Notes: generated from the sequence alone by a model not told the origin. A stretch of DNA of 64,000 nt from Ferruginibacter sp. (GCA_014379905.1 JACMKX010000160.1:62001-126000); one strand, 5' to 3'. Counted from the first letter of the stretch, positions 9,973-19,058 are shown. Numbers and translations: made by a program.

Positions 9973-11211
9973 ATGAAAGATTACACGCAAATATTAAAAT
10001 TAACAGAAGAATATGTTTCTTCCTTGTATGAAGAACATACATCAAACTGTTTGATTTTTCATAACCTTGCCCATACCAAAGAGGTAGTTAAACGCTCCAA
10101 CGAGATTGCCGGGCATTATCAATTGTCGGAAAATGAGTCACTTATTTTATTTGTAGCGGCCTGGTTTCATGACACTGGATATCTTTTTGTATCACCCCAT
10201 TTGCACGAAGAAAAAAGTGTGCAATTGCTGAAAGAGTTTGCCGCAAAAATCAGTTTAAATGAAACTGATCTAGAAGGCATTACAGCCTGTATTATGGCCA
10301 CTAAAGCACCCAGGGATCCTGTAGGTAAACTACAGAAAATTATGTGTGATGCCGATACTTACCACCTGGGTACAAAGGATTTTAAAAAGCACAATAAAAA
10401 CATAAGGAAGGAATTAAGCTGCACCTCCGGAGGTAAATTCAATCTTGCTGCCTTCAACGCCCGCACCATCAGTTTTTTTGAAGAACACGAATTTTATACC
10501 AGCTATTGCAGGGACCTGCTAAATGAACAAAAAAAGAAGAACATGAAAAAATTATCTAAAAAGATAAAGGAAGATGATCATTCTATTAAAGTACCGGTAC
10601 TTGATGCAGAACCGGGCCGGGGGATAGAAAAGCGTGGTGGAACCAAAGGCGTGCAAACCATGCTGCGGCTCACTTCTTCCAATCATATCCAGTTAAGCGA
10701 AATGGCAGATAGTAAAGCAAATATTCTTATCTCTGTAAATGCCATTATCATTTCAGTAATACTAACGGTGATGTTGCGAAAATTGCAAACCGATCCATAT
10801 TTAACCATCCCGTCTTTTTTGTTCCTTGCATTTTCTGTAGCAACCATTGTTACCGCTATACTGGCCACCAGGCCAAAGTTAAGCTCTGGTATATTTATGG
10901 AAGATGACGTTCAGAATAAAAAAACAAACCTTTTGTTCTTTGGTAATTTCCATAAAATGCAGGCCGATCAATATGATAAAGCTATGCGAAGCATGATGCA
11001 GGACCCAGATTATCTATACAGCTCTATGATACAGGATATTTATTACCTGGGTGCTGTACTGGGAAAAAAGTATCGCCTTGTTCGTATTGCGTATAATATA
11101 TTCATGATAGGAATAATTTTGTCTGTTGCAGCCTTTGCCATAGCGGCTTTAATAAATGCCGGTACCACAACAGCCGGCACCGTAACCAATAGTACAGGCT
11201 CACCATTTTAA
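9973..11211 (+). CDS. HD-domain phosphohydrolase fused to a PycTM-type membrane effector domain
   Basis: A 412-residue protein. Residues 1-150 are an HD phosphohydrolase: His30/His34, the HD pair His66-Asp67 in AAWFHDTGYLF, and Asp126/Asp128 in MCDADTYHLG. After a lysine-rich linker, residues 235-395 carry three predicted membrane helices (about 252-270, 280-298, 374-394) starting with EMADSKANILISVNAIIIS, the signature I associate with DUF5706/PycTM, the membrane effector of Pycsar antiphage systems. Such HD fusions also occur as ordinary chromosomal genes in Bacteroidota. The gene lies 7 bases before ppk, and a cyclase gene follows ppk, so HD, effector-like domain and cyclase are cotranscribed. 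Confidence 0.8.
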   Translation: MKDYTQILKLTEEYVSSLYEEHTSNCLIFHNLAHTKEVVKRSNEIAGHYQLSENESLILFVAAWFHDTGYLFVSPHLHEEKSVQLLKEFAAKISLNETDLEGITACIMATKAPRDPVGKLQKIMCDADTYHLGTKDFKKHNKNIRKELSCTSGGKFNLAAFNARTISFFEEHEFYTSYCRDLLNEQKKKNMKKLSKKIKEDDHSIKVPVLDAEPGRGIEKRGGTKGVQTMLRLTSSNHIQLSEMADSKANILISVNAIIISVILTVMLRKLQTDPYLTIPSFLFLAFSVATIVTAILATRPKLSSGIFMEDDVQNKKTNLLFFGNFHKMQADQYDKAMRSMMQDPDYLYSSMIQDIYYLGAVLGKKYRLVRIAYNIFMIGIILSVAAFAIAALINAGTTTAGTVTNSTGSPF

Positions 11212-11218
11212 AATTATC

Positions 11219-13270
11219 ATGTATTTAAACAGAGATATCAGCTGGCTTTCATTTAATGAACGGGTTTTGCAGGAAGCACATGATGGCACCGTGCCTTTAT
11301 ACGAACGTTTAAAATTCCTGGGAATTTTTTCGTCTAATCTGGATGAATTTTTCAGGGTGCGTTACCCGGTCATTGTAGCACTTAGCAAACTAGATAAAAA
11401 AACCAGGCACAGATCAAATCTGATGAACAAGGCGGATGTACAGGAACTCGTGCATATCACCATTAACCACCAGCTTAACCGCTTTGGCAAAGTATTATGT
11501 GATGAACTGATACCGGAGCTAAAACAAAAAGGAATTTATTTTTATTACAATGAATCCATACAGGATGCGCACGTTGCAGAAGTAAAAGAAATTTTCCTGG
11601 CTAATGTACTGTCATTTATTCAACCCGTATACCTGGCGGCAGACACAGGCAATAAATTTTTACCCGAAAACAACCAGCTCTATTTTATTGTTTCCCTGCG
11701 CATGAAAGATGGAGAAGGCTTAAAACATGTTGCCATCAATATTCCTACCACGAAGCTGCAGCGTTTTTTTGAACTTAAACAAATAAATGGAGTAAATTAT
11801 GTCATCTTTATTGATGATATAGTACGACAGAATATAAAGCTGCTTTTTCCCGGCAACGAGATAGAATCGGTTTATAGCATTAAATTTAACAGGGATGCAG
11901 AACTGTCGTTAGACAATGACTATGCAGGCGGATTGTTGGAAAAGCTTGAAAAAAAGATTGCTAAAAGAAATGATGGAAAAGCCACCAGGTTATTGGCAGA
12001 AGCCGGCATGCCTGCCAATCTTTTACTTTTTCTCTCCAGTCTCTTTAATGTAGAAACCTCCGATCTTTTTGAAGGTGGCCGGTACCACAACCTCAGTGAT
12101 CTTATGAATTTTCCTGTATTTGATAAAGACCTGCTGTATAAAAAACAGCCCCCCATAGCTTATCCGCCTATCAGCAGTACAGAAGACCTTTTTTCGGTGA
12201 TACAGGAAAAAGATATATTGCTTCACCTTCCTTACCACGCTTATTCACCGGTGCTTAGTTTTTTTAACCAGGCTGCCATTAACCCGGATGTAACAGAAAT
12301 CTATATTACTTTATACCGGGTGGCAAGGGAGTCGCATATCGTAAATGCCCTGATAAGTGCTGCAAAAAATGGAAAAAAGGTTACTGCTTTTATAGAATTA
12401 AAGGCCCGTTTTGATGAAGAGAATAATATTAAGTGGAGCAGGGTTATGAAACAGGCCGGGGTAAAACTTGTATACAGCGAAGCCGCTGTAAAAGTGCACT
12501 CTAAAATTGCACTGGTGAAAAAAAAGACTGAAAACGGGACACGGAATTTTTCTGTAATCAGCACAGGCAACTTTAATGAAACTACTTCCACCTTCTATAC
12601 AGATCACGTTTTAATGACAGCTAAGGAAGGTATCGGCAATGAGATAAACAGCCTTTTCGAAGAATTATCTGCCGGTAAAAAAACGGATTCAGTATCTGCA
12701 TTAAAATTCAGGGAATTGTATGTCACTAAAATAAACCTGACCGATAAATTTGAAAAATTTATCGGGAATGAAATAAAACGACAGAAGCAAGGCGGTAAAG
12801 GGCTGATAAGAATTAAAGTGAATAACCTCGAAGATCCGCACTTTATCGATCTGCTGTACAAAGCATCACAGGCCGGAGTTACAGTAAATTTAATAGTAAG
12901 AAGTATTTGCTGCCTCGTGCCCGGCATTGAAGGATTGAGCGAAAATATTACCGTAAAAAGATTGGTGGATAAATACCTTGAGCATTCCCGCCTTTTGATT
13001 TTTGGGGATAATGATGATACGGCTGTTATAACAATGGGATCTTCAGATTTAATGAGCAGGAACCTGCACAGGCGTATTGAAGTGTGTGCAGCTATTAAAG
13101 ACCCCAACAGCAGGAAAGAATTGCTTTATTATTTTGATACGCAATGGAACGACAATACAAAAGCCGGTACAATAACTGCCACCAATGAACTCATAAGGGC
13201 ATTACCGGCAGGCGAAGCAGTAAATGCGCAAACTGCTATTTACGATTATCTAAAAACAGCGCATGCTTAA
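11219..13270 (+). CDS. ppk1: Polyphosphate kinase 1
   Basis: 683 residues, the normal length of PPK1, which reversibly polymerises ATP gamma-phosphate into polyphosphate. The N-terminal domain begins RDISWLSFNERVLQEA with SSNLDEFFRVR. The catalytic domains carry the phospho-accepting His427 in VKVHSKIAL and the second conserved His589 in YLEHSRLLIFG, followed by SSDLMSRNLHRRIEV. All key residues are intact. It is linked to HD-PycTM upstream by 7 bases and overlaps the cyclase gene by 8 bases, implying coupled expression of polyphosphate synthesis and nucleotide signalling. Confidence 0.95.
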   Translation: MYLNRDISWLSFNERVLQEAHDGTVPLYERLKFLGIFSSNLDEFFRVRYPVIVALSKLDKKTRHRSNLMNKADVQELVHITINHQLNRFGKVLCDELIPELKQKGIYFYYNESIQDAHVAEVKEIFLANVLSFIQPVYLAADTGNKFLPENNQLYFIVSLRMKDGEGLKHVAINIPTTKLQRFFELKQINGVNYVIFIDDIVRQNIKLLFPGNEIESVYSIKFNRDAELSLDNDYAGGLLEKLEKKIAKRNDGKATRLLAEAGMPANLLLFLSSLFNVETSDLFEGGRYHNLSDLMNFPVFDKDLLYKKQPPIAYPPISSTEDLFSVIQEKDILLHLPYHAYSPVLSFFNQAAINPDVTEIYITLYRVARESHIVNALISAAKNGKKVTAFIELKARFDEENNIKWSRVMKQAGVKLVYSEAAVKVHSKIALVKKKTENGTRNFSVISTGNFNETTSTFYTDHVLMTAKEGIGNEINSLFEELSAGKKTDSVSALKFRELYVTKINLTDKFEKFIGNEIKRQKQGGKGLIRIKVNNLEDPHFIDLLYKASQAGVTVNLIVRSICCLVPGIEGLSENITVKRLVDKYLEHSRLLIFGDNDDTAVITMGSSDLMSRNLHRRIEVCAAIKDPNSRKELLYYFDTQWNDNTKAGTITATNELIRALPAGEAVNAQTAIYDYLKTAHA

Positions 13271-14336
13271 GCTATCATCTGAAAAAAAGTGGTTATCCGG
13301 CTTATACAGGCTTAGGTTTACAAGAGTAATATACATTGGTCTCTGCTGGTCGCTTATTGACCTTATTGTTTCTTTCTTTTATTATTACGGCCACCGGCAA
13401 ATGGAAGAGATCATTGCTATCCGGTTTGCTATTGCCCTCCTGCTGAGTGTATTGTTCGGTTATGTTTTTATCTTTGGTTATAGAAATTTTTTAACAAAAC
13501 ATCCTTTGGTTACAGGACTGTTGATCAAGGGCGTTTTATTGGTTGTAGGAGCAGTATGCATTACGTTGCTGATATTTACAATAGAGACTTTTTTCTTAAC
13601 TGAGTATAAATATGCTGACCTTGAAAATATTTTTTTTAATGATCAAAAACGACCCTGGCTTTTTTTTAAAAGAACTTTATATTGGCTGATCGTTTTCCTT
13701 GCTACCAAATTATTTGTTGAGATCAACGATAAATATTCCCCCGGCGTGTTTATTGATTTTCTTAGGGGAAGCTACCGCCAGGCAAAAAACGAAGACAGGA
13801 TCATTATGTTCATTGACCTGAAAGATTCAACCCCTATTGCAGAAAAGCTGGGGCATGAGCATTACTTCGGCTTTATAAGGGAATTTATCAAAATGATTTC
13901 CCTGGCAATCATCGATCACCAGGGATTGATTTATCAATATGTAGGCGATGAGATCGTGGTATCATGGCTCACCTCCCAAAAAAATTGCAATAAAGCCCTG
14001 GCAACGGTGGTGGATGCAAGAAAAAATATTCAAAAAAGAGGCGAGTGGTTTAGAAGAAAATATGACATAGTGCCCGAGTTCAGGGTTGGTATACATACCG
14101 GGAATGTTACAATAGGTGAAATAGGAGTTGTAAAAAAAGACCTTGCCATGAGTGGCGATACCATGAATACTTCCGCCCGTATAAGAAGTGCCTGCAACGA
14201 ACTGAATCAAAAATTCCTGGTGTCAAAGGAGTTTGTAGAATGTGCCGGTTTGCAGCCAATGCATGCAGAATACCTGGGCGATTTTGAACTGAAAGGGAAA
14301 TCCGAACATGTAGCGCTCTATTCTCTCAAAATTTAA
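13263..14336 (+). CDS. Membrane-bound class III nucleotide cyclase
   Basis: 357 residues. Residues 20-155 hold about four membrane helices; the C-terminal half is a class III cyclase domain. Metal-binding Asp185 (MFIDLKDST) and Asp229 (YVGDEIVV), and the transition-state pair Asn302 and Arg306 (MNTSARI), are present, so catalysis is plausible. The residues that read the base are non-canonical: Gln225 where adenylate cyclases have Lys, and Ala295 where they have Asp or Thr. cAMP is the default guess, but the product cannot be fixed from sequence. It overlaps ppk by 8 bases and is 14 bases before the PAP2 gene. Confidence 0.88.
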   Translation: MLKLSSEKKWLSGLYRLRFTRVIYIGLCWSLIDLIVSFFYYYGHRQMEEIIAIRFAIALLLSVLFGYVFIFGYRNFLTKHPLVTGLLIKGVLLVVGAVCITLLIFTIETFFLTEYKYADLENIFFNDQKRPWLFFKRTLYWLIVFLATKLFVEINDKYSPGVFIDFLRGSYRQAKNEDRIIMFIDLKDSTPIAEKLGHEHYFGFIREFIKMISLAIIDHQGLIYQYVGDEIVVSWLTSQKNCNKALATVVDARKNIQKRGEWFRRKYDIVPEFRVGIHTGNVTIGEIGVVKKDLAMSGDTMNTSARIRSACNELNQKFLVSKEFVECAGLQPMHAEYLGDFELKGKSEHVALYSLKI

Positions 14337-14350
14337 ATTATCTTTCAAAC

Positions 14351-15043
14351 ATGATTGATGAAAAAAAGAAATGGAGCGGGCGGCTCAAGATTCTCGGCCT
14401 CGATCTTAGTATTATACTTCTATCTTTTATTGCATCTGTAATTATAATGATCCTGCTGGTAAAATTGGTTTTTTTTGAAACAGCCAACCATTACGATGTG
14501 GCCGCCTTCAACCTGGTAGGAAGGTATGTATCAGACAGGAATACAGCTATCATGGAGTTTTTTACATTGCTTGGCTCTCATCGGTTTTTGGTGCCGGCTA
14601 ATTTGCTGCTGATTGCCTATGCAATTTTTATTCAAAAAAATACCTGGCTGGCAATAAAAGTTGGCGCCATTGGTGTAAGCAGCCTTATCCTTATGTTTAG
14701 CCTTAAAGCCTTGTTCAACAGGCCAAGACCTGAAACCCCTTTGCTCTACGAAGTACCGGGCCTGAGCTTCCCCAGCGGCCATGCATTTATGAGTTTTACT
14801 TTTTTTGGTTTACTTATATATCTTACGCTAAAGCAGGTCATCAATCCTTTGCTTAAATACGGCCTGAGTTTAATTTTATTCATAACGATAGTATTCATCG
14901 GTCTTAGCCGGATTTACTTACGTGTACATTATGTAACTGATGTGGCTGCAGGCTTTTCACTGGGTATGATATGGCTGGTGATATCGCTGTATAGTATTCA
15001 AATGATTGAAAAGAATAAAGCGAAATTGCCACCCGTAGATTAA
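14351..15043 (+). CDS. PAP2-family membrane phosphatase
   Basis: A six-helix integral membrane phosphatase of 230 residues. All three PAP2 signature motifs are present: KALFNRPRP (Lys119-Arg124-Pro), FPSGHAF (PSGH 141-144) and SRIYLRVHYVTD (Arg187, His193, Asp197). Family members remove phosphate from phosphatidic acid, undecaprenyl pyrophosphate or lipid A; the substrate cannot be told here. It is the last gene of the 5415-15043 operon, which is rich in phosphate-ester enzymes. A 65-base gap precedes the next gene. Confidence 0.92.
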   Translation: MIDEKKKWSGRLKILGLDLSIILLSFIASVIIMILLVKLVFFETANHYDVAAFNLVGRYVSDRNTAIMEFFTLLGSHRFLVPANLLLIAYAIFIQKNTWLAIKVGAIGVSSLILMFSLKALFNRPRPETPLLYEVPGLSFPSGHAFMSFTFFGLLIYLTLKQVINPLLKYGLSLILFITIVFIGLSRIYLRVHYVTDVAAGFSLGMIWLVISLYSIQMIEKNKAKLPPVD

Positions 15044-15108
15044 GCCCTTCCAAATCAGCTTTTTTCTGCCGTTTCCTATAACTTTAAGCAAATAATAAAA
15101 CACGACTA

Positions 15109-18081
15109 ATGAGCAAATTATTGCTGCCACTATTGTTGCTGGCTTCCAATGTTCTGTTGGCGCAGGATAAAAAACCACTCACACATGATGTTTATGATGG
15201 CTGGAAATCAATAGGCGAAAGAACCATCAGCAATGATGGAAATTATATTGTATACGCTGTCAATCCACAGGAAGGCGATGGAGATATGGTTGTACAAAAT
15301 GTAACAACAGGCTATAAAAAAATAATAGCAAGAGGATATAACAGCGTGATTACAGAAGATAGCCGGTATGCCATTTTTAAGATAAAACCTGGCTTTCAGG
15401 ATACAAGACAGGCAAAAATAAAGAAGAAAAAGCCGGACGAAATGCCAAAAGATTCGTTGGCAATCCTGTTACTGGGAACCGACAGCATGGTCAAAATAAC
15501 CCGGGTAAAGTCCTACAAAACACCGGAAAAGGGATCGGGCTGGCTGATATATCACTTAGACAAACCCCTGCCGGATTCAGTTAAGAAAAAAGCATCACCA
15601 GATTCATTGAAATTAAAAATAGATAAACTGGCAAAACTTGCAGACTCCCTTATCCGTAAATCGCTGGATTCTGTAAAAGGAAATATAGAAAAAGAAGAAC
15701 TTATTAAGGCGGCCAACAAAGCCGTAAAGGAGATCTATAAAAAAGCGGATGAACTGGAAACTGCAATAGCCGATGCAGAAGGAGACGACACGCCGGGAAG
15801 CGGAGCTACTACCGAAGGAACAGAACTCATTGCAAGGAAACTCAACGGGCCGGGCGAAAAATCTTTCAAACTCGTCAATAAATATGTGCTGGATGAAAAA
15901 GGGAAAAAATTATTAATTGAAACAACAAAAAATAGTAAGGATACCAACAGTAAGGCATATGTTTTATTGTACAACCTGGAGTCAGGAAAAACGGATACCA
16001 TACTTCGAAGTTTTAATGATGCGAAAAATTTTGCTTTTGATGAAGCCGGAGAACAGTTGGTTTTTGTTGCCGAAAGAGATAGCAGCAGTAAATCGTTGCA
16101 AAAATTCTACAAGCTCTGGTATTTTAAACCCGGTATGGATAGCGCCACTTTATTGGCTGACAAAAATACCATCGGAATGCGGCTGGGCTTTTCCGTAAGT
16201 GAAAATGCCAATATACGTTTTAGCAAGGATGGGCAAAAAATATTTTTTGGTACCGCACCCGTTCAGCCTGCGAAAGATACCACGCTGGTTGATTTTGAAC
16301 TGGCCCGCCTGGATATATGGACGTATAAAGATGATTACCTTCAGCCACAACAATTAAAACAATTAACGCAGGAGCAACGGAGGAGTTACCTGGCAGTAAC
16401 AAGGCCGGGTACAAAAGAAATAGTACAGCTGGGCAGCGAAGACATGGAGAATGTAAGCCTGGTAGATGAAGGCAATGCCAATTGGGTATTGGCGCAAACT
16501 TCTAAAGGCAACCGGGTGTCCGCGCAGTGGGAAGGAAGATCAAAAGCAACTGCATACATTGTAAATACTACTACTGCCGCTAAAACAAAGATCAATAATA
16601 ACAGCTATGGTTTTTACAGTGCTTCCCCCAACGGCAAGTATGTGTATTGGTATGATCCGGCAGCTAAAAACTACTTTAGTTATAATGTGGTAACTGCAGC
16701 CATCAATAACATGTCGGCTAAAATTAAAGAACCCTTGTATGATACGGAAAATGATGTGCCCGATTATCCGTCTGCAGCCGGCAATATCAGCTGGGTAGGG
16801 AGTGACCAGTATTTTTTGATCAAAGATGAATTTGATATCTGGCAGGTTGATCCCAACGGTGAGGAACTGCCGAAAAATATCAGCAACGGTTATGGCAGAA
16901 AGAAGAAAACTGAATTCAGTTATGTGAGACTTGATCCGGAAAAAAGATTCCTGGAGCCGGGAGAAACCATCCTGTTACAATCGTTAAATAAGGAAAGTAA
17001 ATTTGCAGGGTATTTCACTAAAAAAATTGATATCATCAGTGATCCAGTTAAAATTTCGGAGGGCGCTTTCGCCAATGGAGCAGTACTTAAAGCAAAAGAT
17101 GCTTCACAATATATTGCTATGCGTTCAACCCCTGCTGCGGCTGAATTGTATTCAGGTGCAAGCCTTGATAACCTTACTGCCGTTACTCATTTAGCAGATC
17201 AGCAAAAAGATTACAACTGGTTAAAAGCAGAACTGGTAAAATGGAAAATGTTTGATGGTAAAATGAGTGAAGGGATTTTATTCAAGCCAGAAAATTTTGA
17301 TCCTAAGAAAAAATATCCCGTGGTTTTTTATTTTTATGAAAGAGATGCAGATGGGTTGTATAGCTATCGTTCGCCGGCTCCCAGTGCATCAACCATTAAC
17401 ATCGCTTATTTTGTAAGCAACGGCTACCTGGTATTTGATCCTAACATTTATTATAAAACCGGGGAGCCCGGGCAAAGCGCTTATAACAGCGTGGTGAGTG
17501 CTGCTAAATATTTATCAACCATGCCATTTGTTGATAGTACTAAAATGGGTATCCAGGGTCAAAGCTGGGGAGGATACCAGGTGGCTTATCTCGTCACCAA
17601 AACAAATATGTTTCGTGCTGCGGGAGCTGGTGCGCCGGTGGCAAACATGACAAGTGCTTATGGCGGTATTCGCTGGGGCACCGGGGTAAACAGGCAATTC
17701 CAGTACGAAAAAACACAAAGCAGAATAGGTGCTACCTTATGGCAACGCCCAGATCTTTACATAAAAAATTCCCCCTTGTTTACAGCCGATAAAATTAAAA
17801 CGCCTTTGCTTATTATGCACAATGATGCCGATGGCGCTGTACCCTGGTACCAGGGAATTGAGTTATTCACCGCTTTAAAAAGACTCGATAAAAAAGTATG
17901 GCTGCTTCAGTACAATGGTGAAGATCATAACCTGGTTGAAAGAAAAAACAGGAAAGACCTGTCTGTGCGCCTGGGCCAGTTCTTTGATCATTATTTAAAA
18001 GGAGCAAAGCCGGCCAAATGGATGACAGATGGTTTGCCTGCAATAGATAAGGGAAGAGACTGGGGATTTGATCTGCAGTGA
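15109..18081 (+). CDS. Secreted S9 prolyl-oligopeptidase-family peptidase
   Basis: 990 residues with a signal peptide ending VLLAQ (about 19). The long middle is a degenerate propeller/WD40-like domain, preceded by a lysine-rich charged stretch (about 105-220). The C-terminal alpha/beta-hydrolase domain has the triad Ser819 (GQSWGGYQ), Asp908 (DADGAVPW) and His940 (GEDHNL), as in dipeptidyl-peptidase and acylaminoacyl-peptidase relatives. It would cleave peptides in the periplasm or outside. Two hairpins follow the stop codon, one a clear terminator. Confidence 0.92.
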   Translation: MSKLLLPLLLLASNVLLAQDKKPLTHDVYDGWKSIGERTISNDGNYIVYAVNPQEGDGDMVVQNVTTGYKKIIARGYNSVITEDSRYAIFKIKPGFQDTRQAKIKKKKPDEMPKDSLAILLLGTDSMVKITRVKSYKTPEKGSGWLIYHLDKPLPDSVKKKASPDSLKLKIDKLAKLADSLIRKSLDSVKGNIEKEELIKAANKAVKEIYKKADELETAIADAEGDDTPGSGATTEGTELIARKLNGPGEKSFKLVNKYVLDEKGKKLLIETTKNSKDTNSKAYVLLYNLESGKTDTILRSFNDAKNFAFDEAGEQLVFVAERDSSSKSLQKFYKLWYFKPGMDSATLLADKNTIGMRLGFSVSENANIRFSKDGQKIFFGTAPVQPAKDTTLVDFELARLDIWTYKDDYLQPQQLKQLTQEQRRSYLAVTRPGTKEIVQLGSEDMENVSLVDEGNANWVLAQTSKGNRVSAQWEGRSKATAYIVNTTTAAKTKINNNSYGFYSASPNGKYVYWYDPAAKNYFSYNVVTAAINNMSAKIKEPLYDTENDVPDYPSAAGNISWVGSDQYFLIKDEFDIWQVDPNGEELPKNISNGYGRKKKTEFSYVRLDPEKRFLEPGETILLQSLNKESKFAGYFTKKIDIISDPVKISEGAFANGAVLKAKDASQYIAMRSTPAAAELYSGASLDNLTAVTHLADQQKDYNWLKAELVKWKMFDGKMSEGILFKPENFDPKKKYPVVFYFYERDADGLYSYRSPAPSASTINIAYFVSNGYLVFDPNIYYKTGEPGQSAYNSVVSAAKYLSTMPFVDSTKMGIQGQSWGGYQVAYLVTKTNMFRAAGAGAPVANMTSAYGGIRWGTGVNRQFQYEKTQSRIGATLWQRPDLYIKNSPLFTADKIKTPLLIMHNDADGAVPWYQGIELFTALKRLDKKVWLLQYNGEDHNLVERKNRKDLSVRLGQFFDHYLKGAKPAKWMTDGLPAIDKGRDWGFDLQ

Positions 18082-18130
18082 AAAGTAGGGTGGGTCACCT
18101 GAAAAAACTGACTCACCCGGGTTCGGGGGA

Positions 18131-18180
18131 TTTCCGTACAGGCCGATCACCTTTCATAAGGTGGTCGACCTGTACGGAAA
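18131..18180 (+). other. Long perfect-geometry hairpin, 23-base arms
   Basis: Arms 18131-18153 and 18158-18180 are reverse complements except for one C/A mismatch and one G-U wobble, around a 4-base loop TCAT. The outer 12 bases, TTTCCGTACAGG and CCTGTACGGAAA, match exactly. It lies 49 bases after the S9 peptidase stop and directly before a conventional terminator. It has no T run of its own, so it is more than a simple terminator; an RNA-stability element or palindromic repeat unit is possible. Confidence 0.7.
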
Positions 18181-18184
18181 CAAA

Positions 18185-18212
18185 AAAAAGAAGCTTACGG
18201 GCTTCTTTTTTA
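18185..18212 (+). terminator. Rho-independent terminator after the S9 peptidase
   Basis: The stem AAAAAGAAGC (18185-18194) pairs with GCTTCTTTTT (18201-18210) around a 6-base loop. A-rich and T-rich flanks make it usable in both directions. Confidence 0.8.
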
Positions 18213-18496
18213 TACCGGTCATAAAATCATTATAACCGGCGTATATCCTGACATCTTAAAAAGCACCAGGTTGTCCTGTAACCTGCATATAGCCTGCACA
18301 ATCAAAAACCTGGTGCCCTATAGATGTATCTGCTGTTGTACGAGCTAAAAGTAAAGATCGTTTTTACTAACTCATAGTTTTTACAGTTAGAGTTTTGCAC
18401 ATTTTTGAAAGGTTTTAAACATTAAATGTGCCTTTACGTGTTGCGAGTTCCGTGTTATGGGTTGTATCGCATAATCCGAAACCCTCAACCCGAACT
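18211..18496. other. Non-coding spacer with competing inverted repeats
   Basis: No gene is seen here. GCACCAGGTT (18263-18272) can pair with AACCTGGTGC (18307-18316), or its CAGGTT core can pair with the nearer AACCTG (18280-18285), giving mutually exclusive hairpins. CTAACT/AGTTAG (18367-18390) form another small stem. Bases 18435-18490 are word-like repeats of the kind found in other spacers. Whether the structured part is transcribed is unknown. Confidence 0.4.
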
Positions 18497-18943
18497 TCAT
18501 TTATTTTTAAATAATTTCCATTCTGTTGCTGTCATTTCAAATTTTGTTTCGTTCTTATGAACGGTGCCGGTGGCTGTCAAGCCATGGTTGGCATAAAATA
18601 TTTCCGCCTTTGTTCCCGGCGATGTACCGAGCCATACATGCTGCTTGTTTTGCGTAAAATACCAATCCATCATCAGGCAATGCAGTTGTTTCCCGATCCC
18701 CTTTCCTTCAAATACCGGGTCAACAAACAATGCCCAGATATTATCCTCTTTCAGATCAGCGATGGCAAATCCAACAACGGTGTCATTAGTAATGCAAACC
18801 CATCCTTTGCCCCTGTCCATCATAAATTCTTCGCAATCGGCATCGCTTACCAATGCGGGGTTGCTAAGCCTATTTTCTTTTACAGCATTTCTTACTACCT
18901 GTATTTGCGGTATATCGCTAACCCTTGCTTCCCTGAATATCAT
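18497..18943 (-). CDS. GNAT-family N-acetyltransferase
   Basis: 148 residues with the GNAT fold order: IFREARVSDIPQIQVVRNAV at the start, a central strand WALFVDPVFEGKGIGKQLH that includes the acetyl-CoA pyrophosphate-binding GKGIGKQL loop (motif A), and a C-terminal YANHGLTATGTVHKNE segment. The acceptor (small molecule or protein) cannot be inferred. It is a single gene on the minus strand between plus-strand genes. Confidence 0.85.
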   Translation of the reverse strand: MIFREARVSDIPQIQVVRNAVKENRLSNPALVSDADCEEFMMDRGKGWVCITNDTVVGFAIADLKEDNIWALFVDPVFEGKGIGKQLHCLMMDWYFTQNKQHVWLGTSPGTKAEIFYANHGLTATGTVHKNETKFEMTATEWKLFKNK

Positions 18944-19058
18944 ACAATAAAATTAATAATTTTTGAACCGGGCAAAAGTTCAAACCGGTTTATTTGATCA
19001 ATATCAATTACATTCTCAGTTTGCTTTTGTAAATTACCCTTACTTAAAACAACTGTCT

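Noticed and set aside
9973-14336. Calling the HD-PycTM and cyclase genes a Pycsar antiphage system
   Set aside because: They sit in a core-like operon with ppk1 and PAP2, with no other defence genes, integrase or atypical composition nearby; a housekeeping role is at least as likely, so it is reported only as a hypothesis.
18963-19058. Extended TTG start for the amidohydrolase
   Set aside because: It would add 32 residues ahead of a clear signal peptide that begins at ATG 19059.
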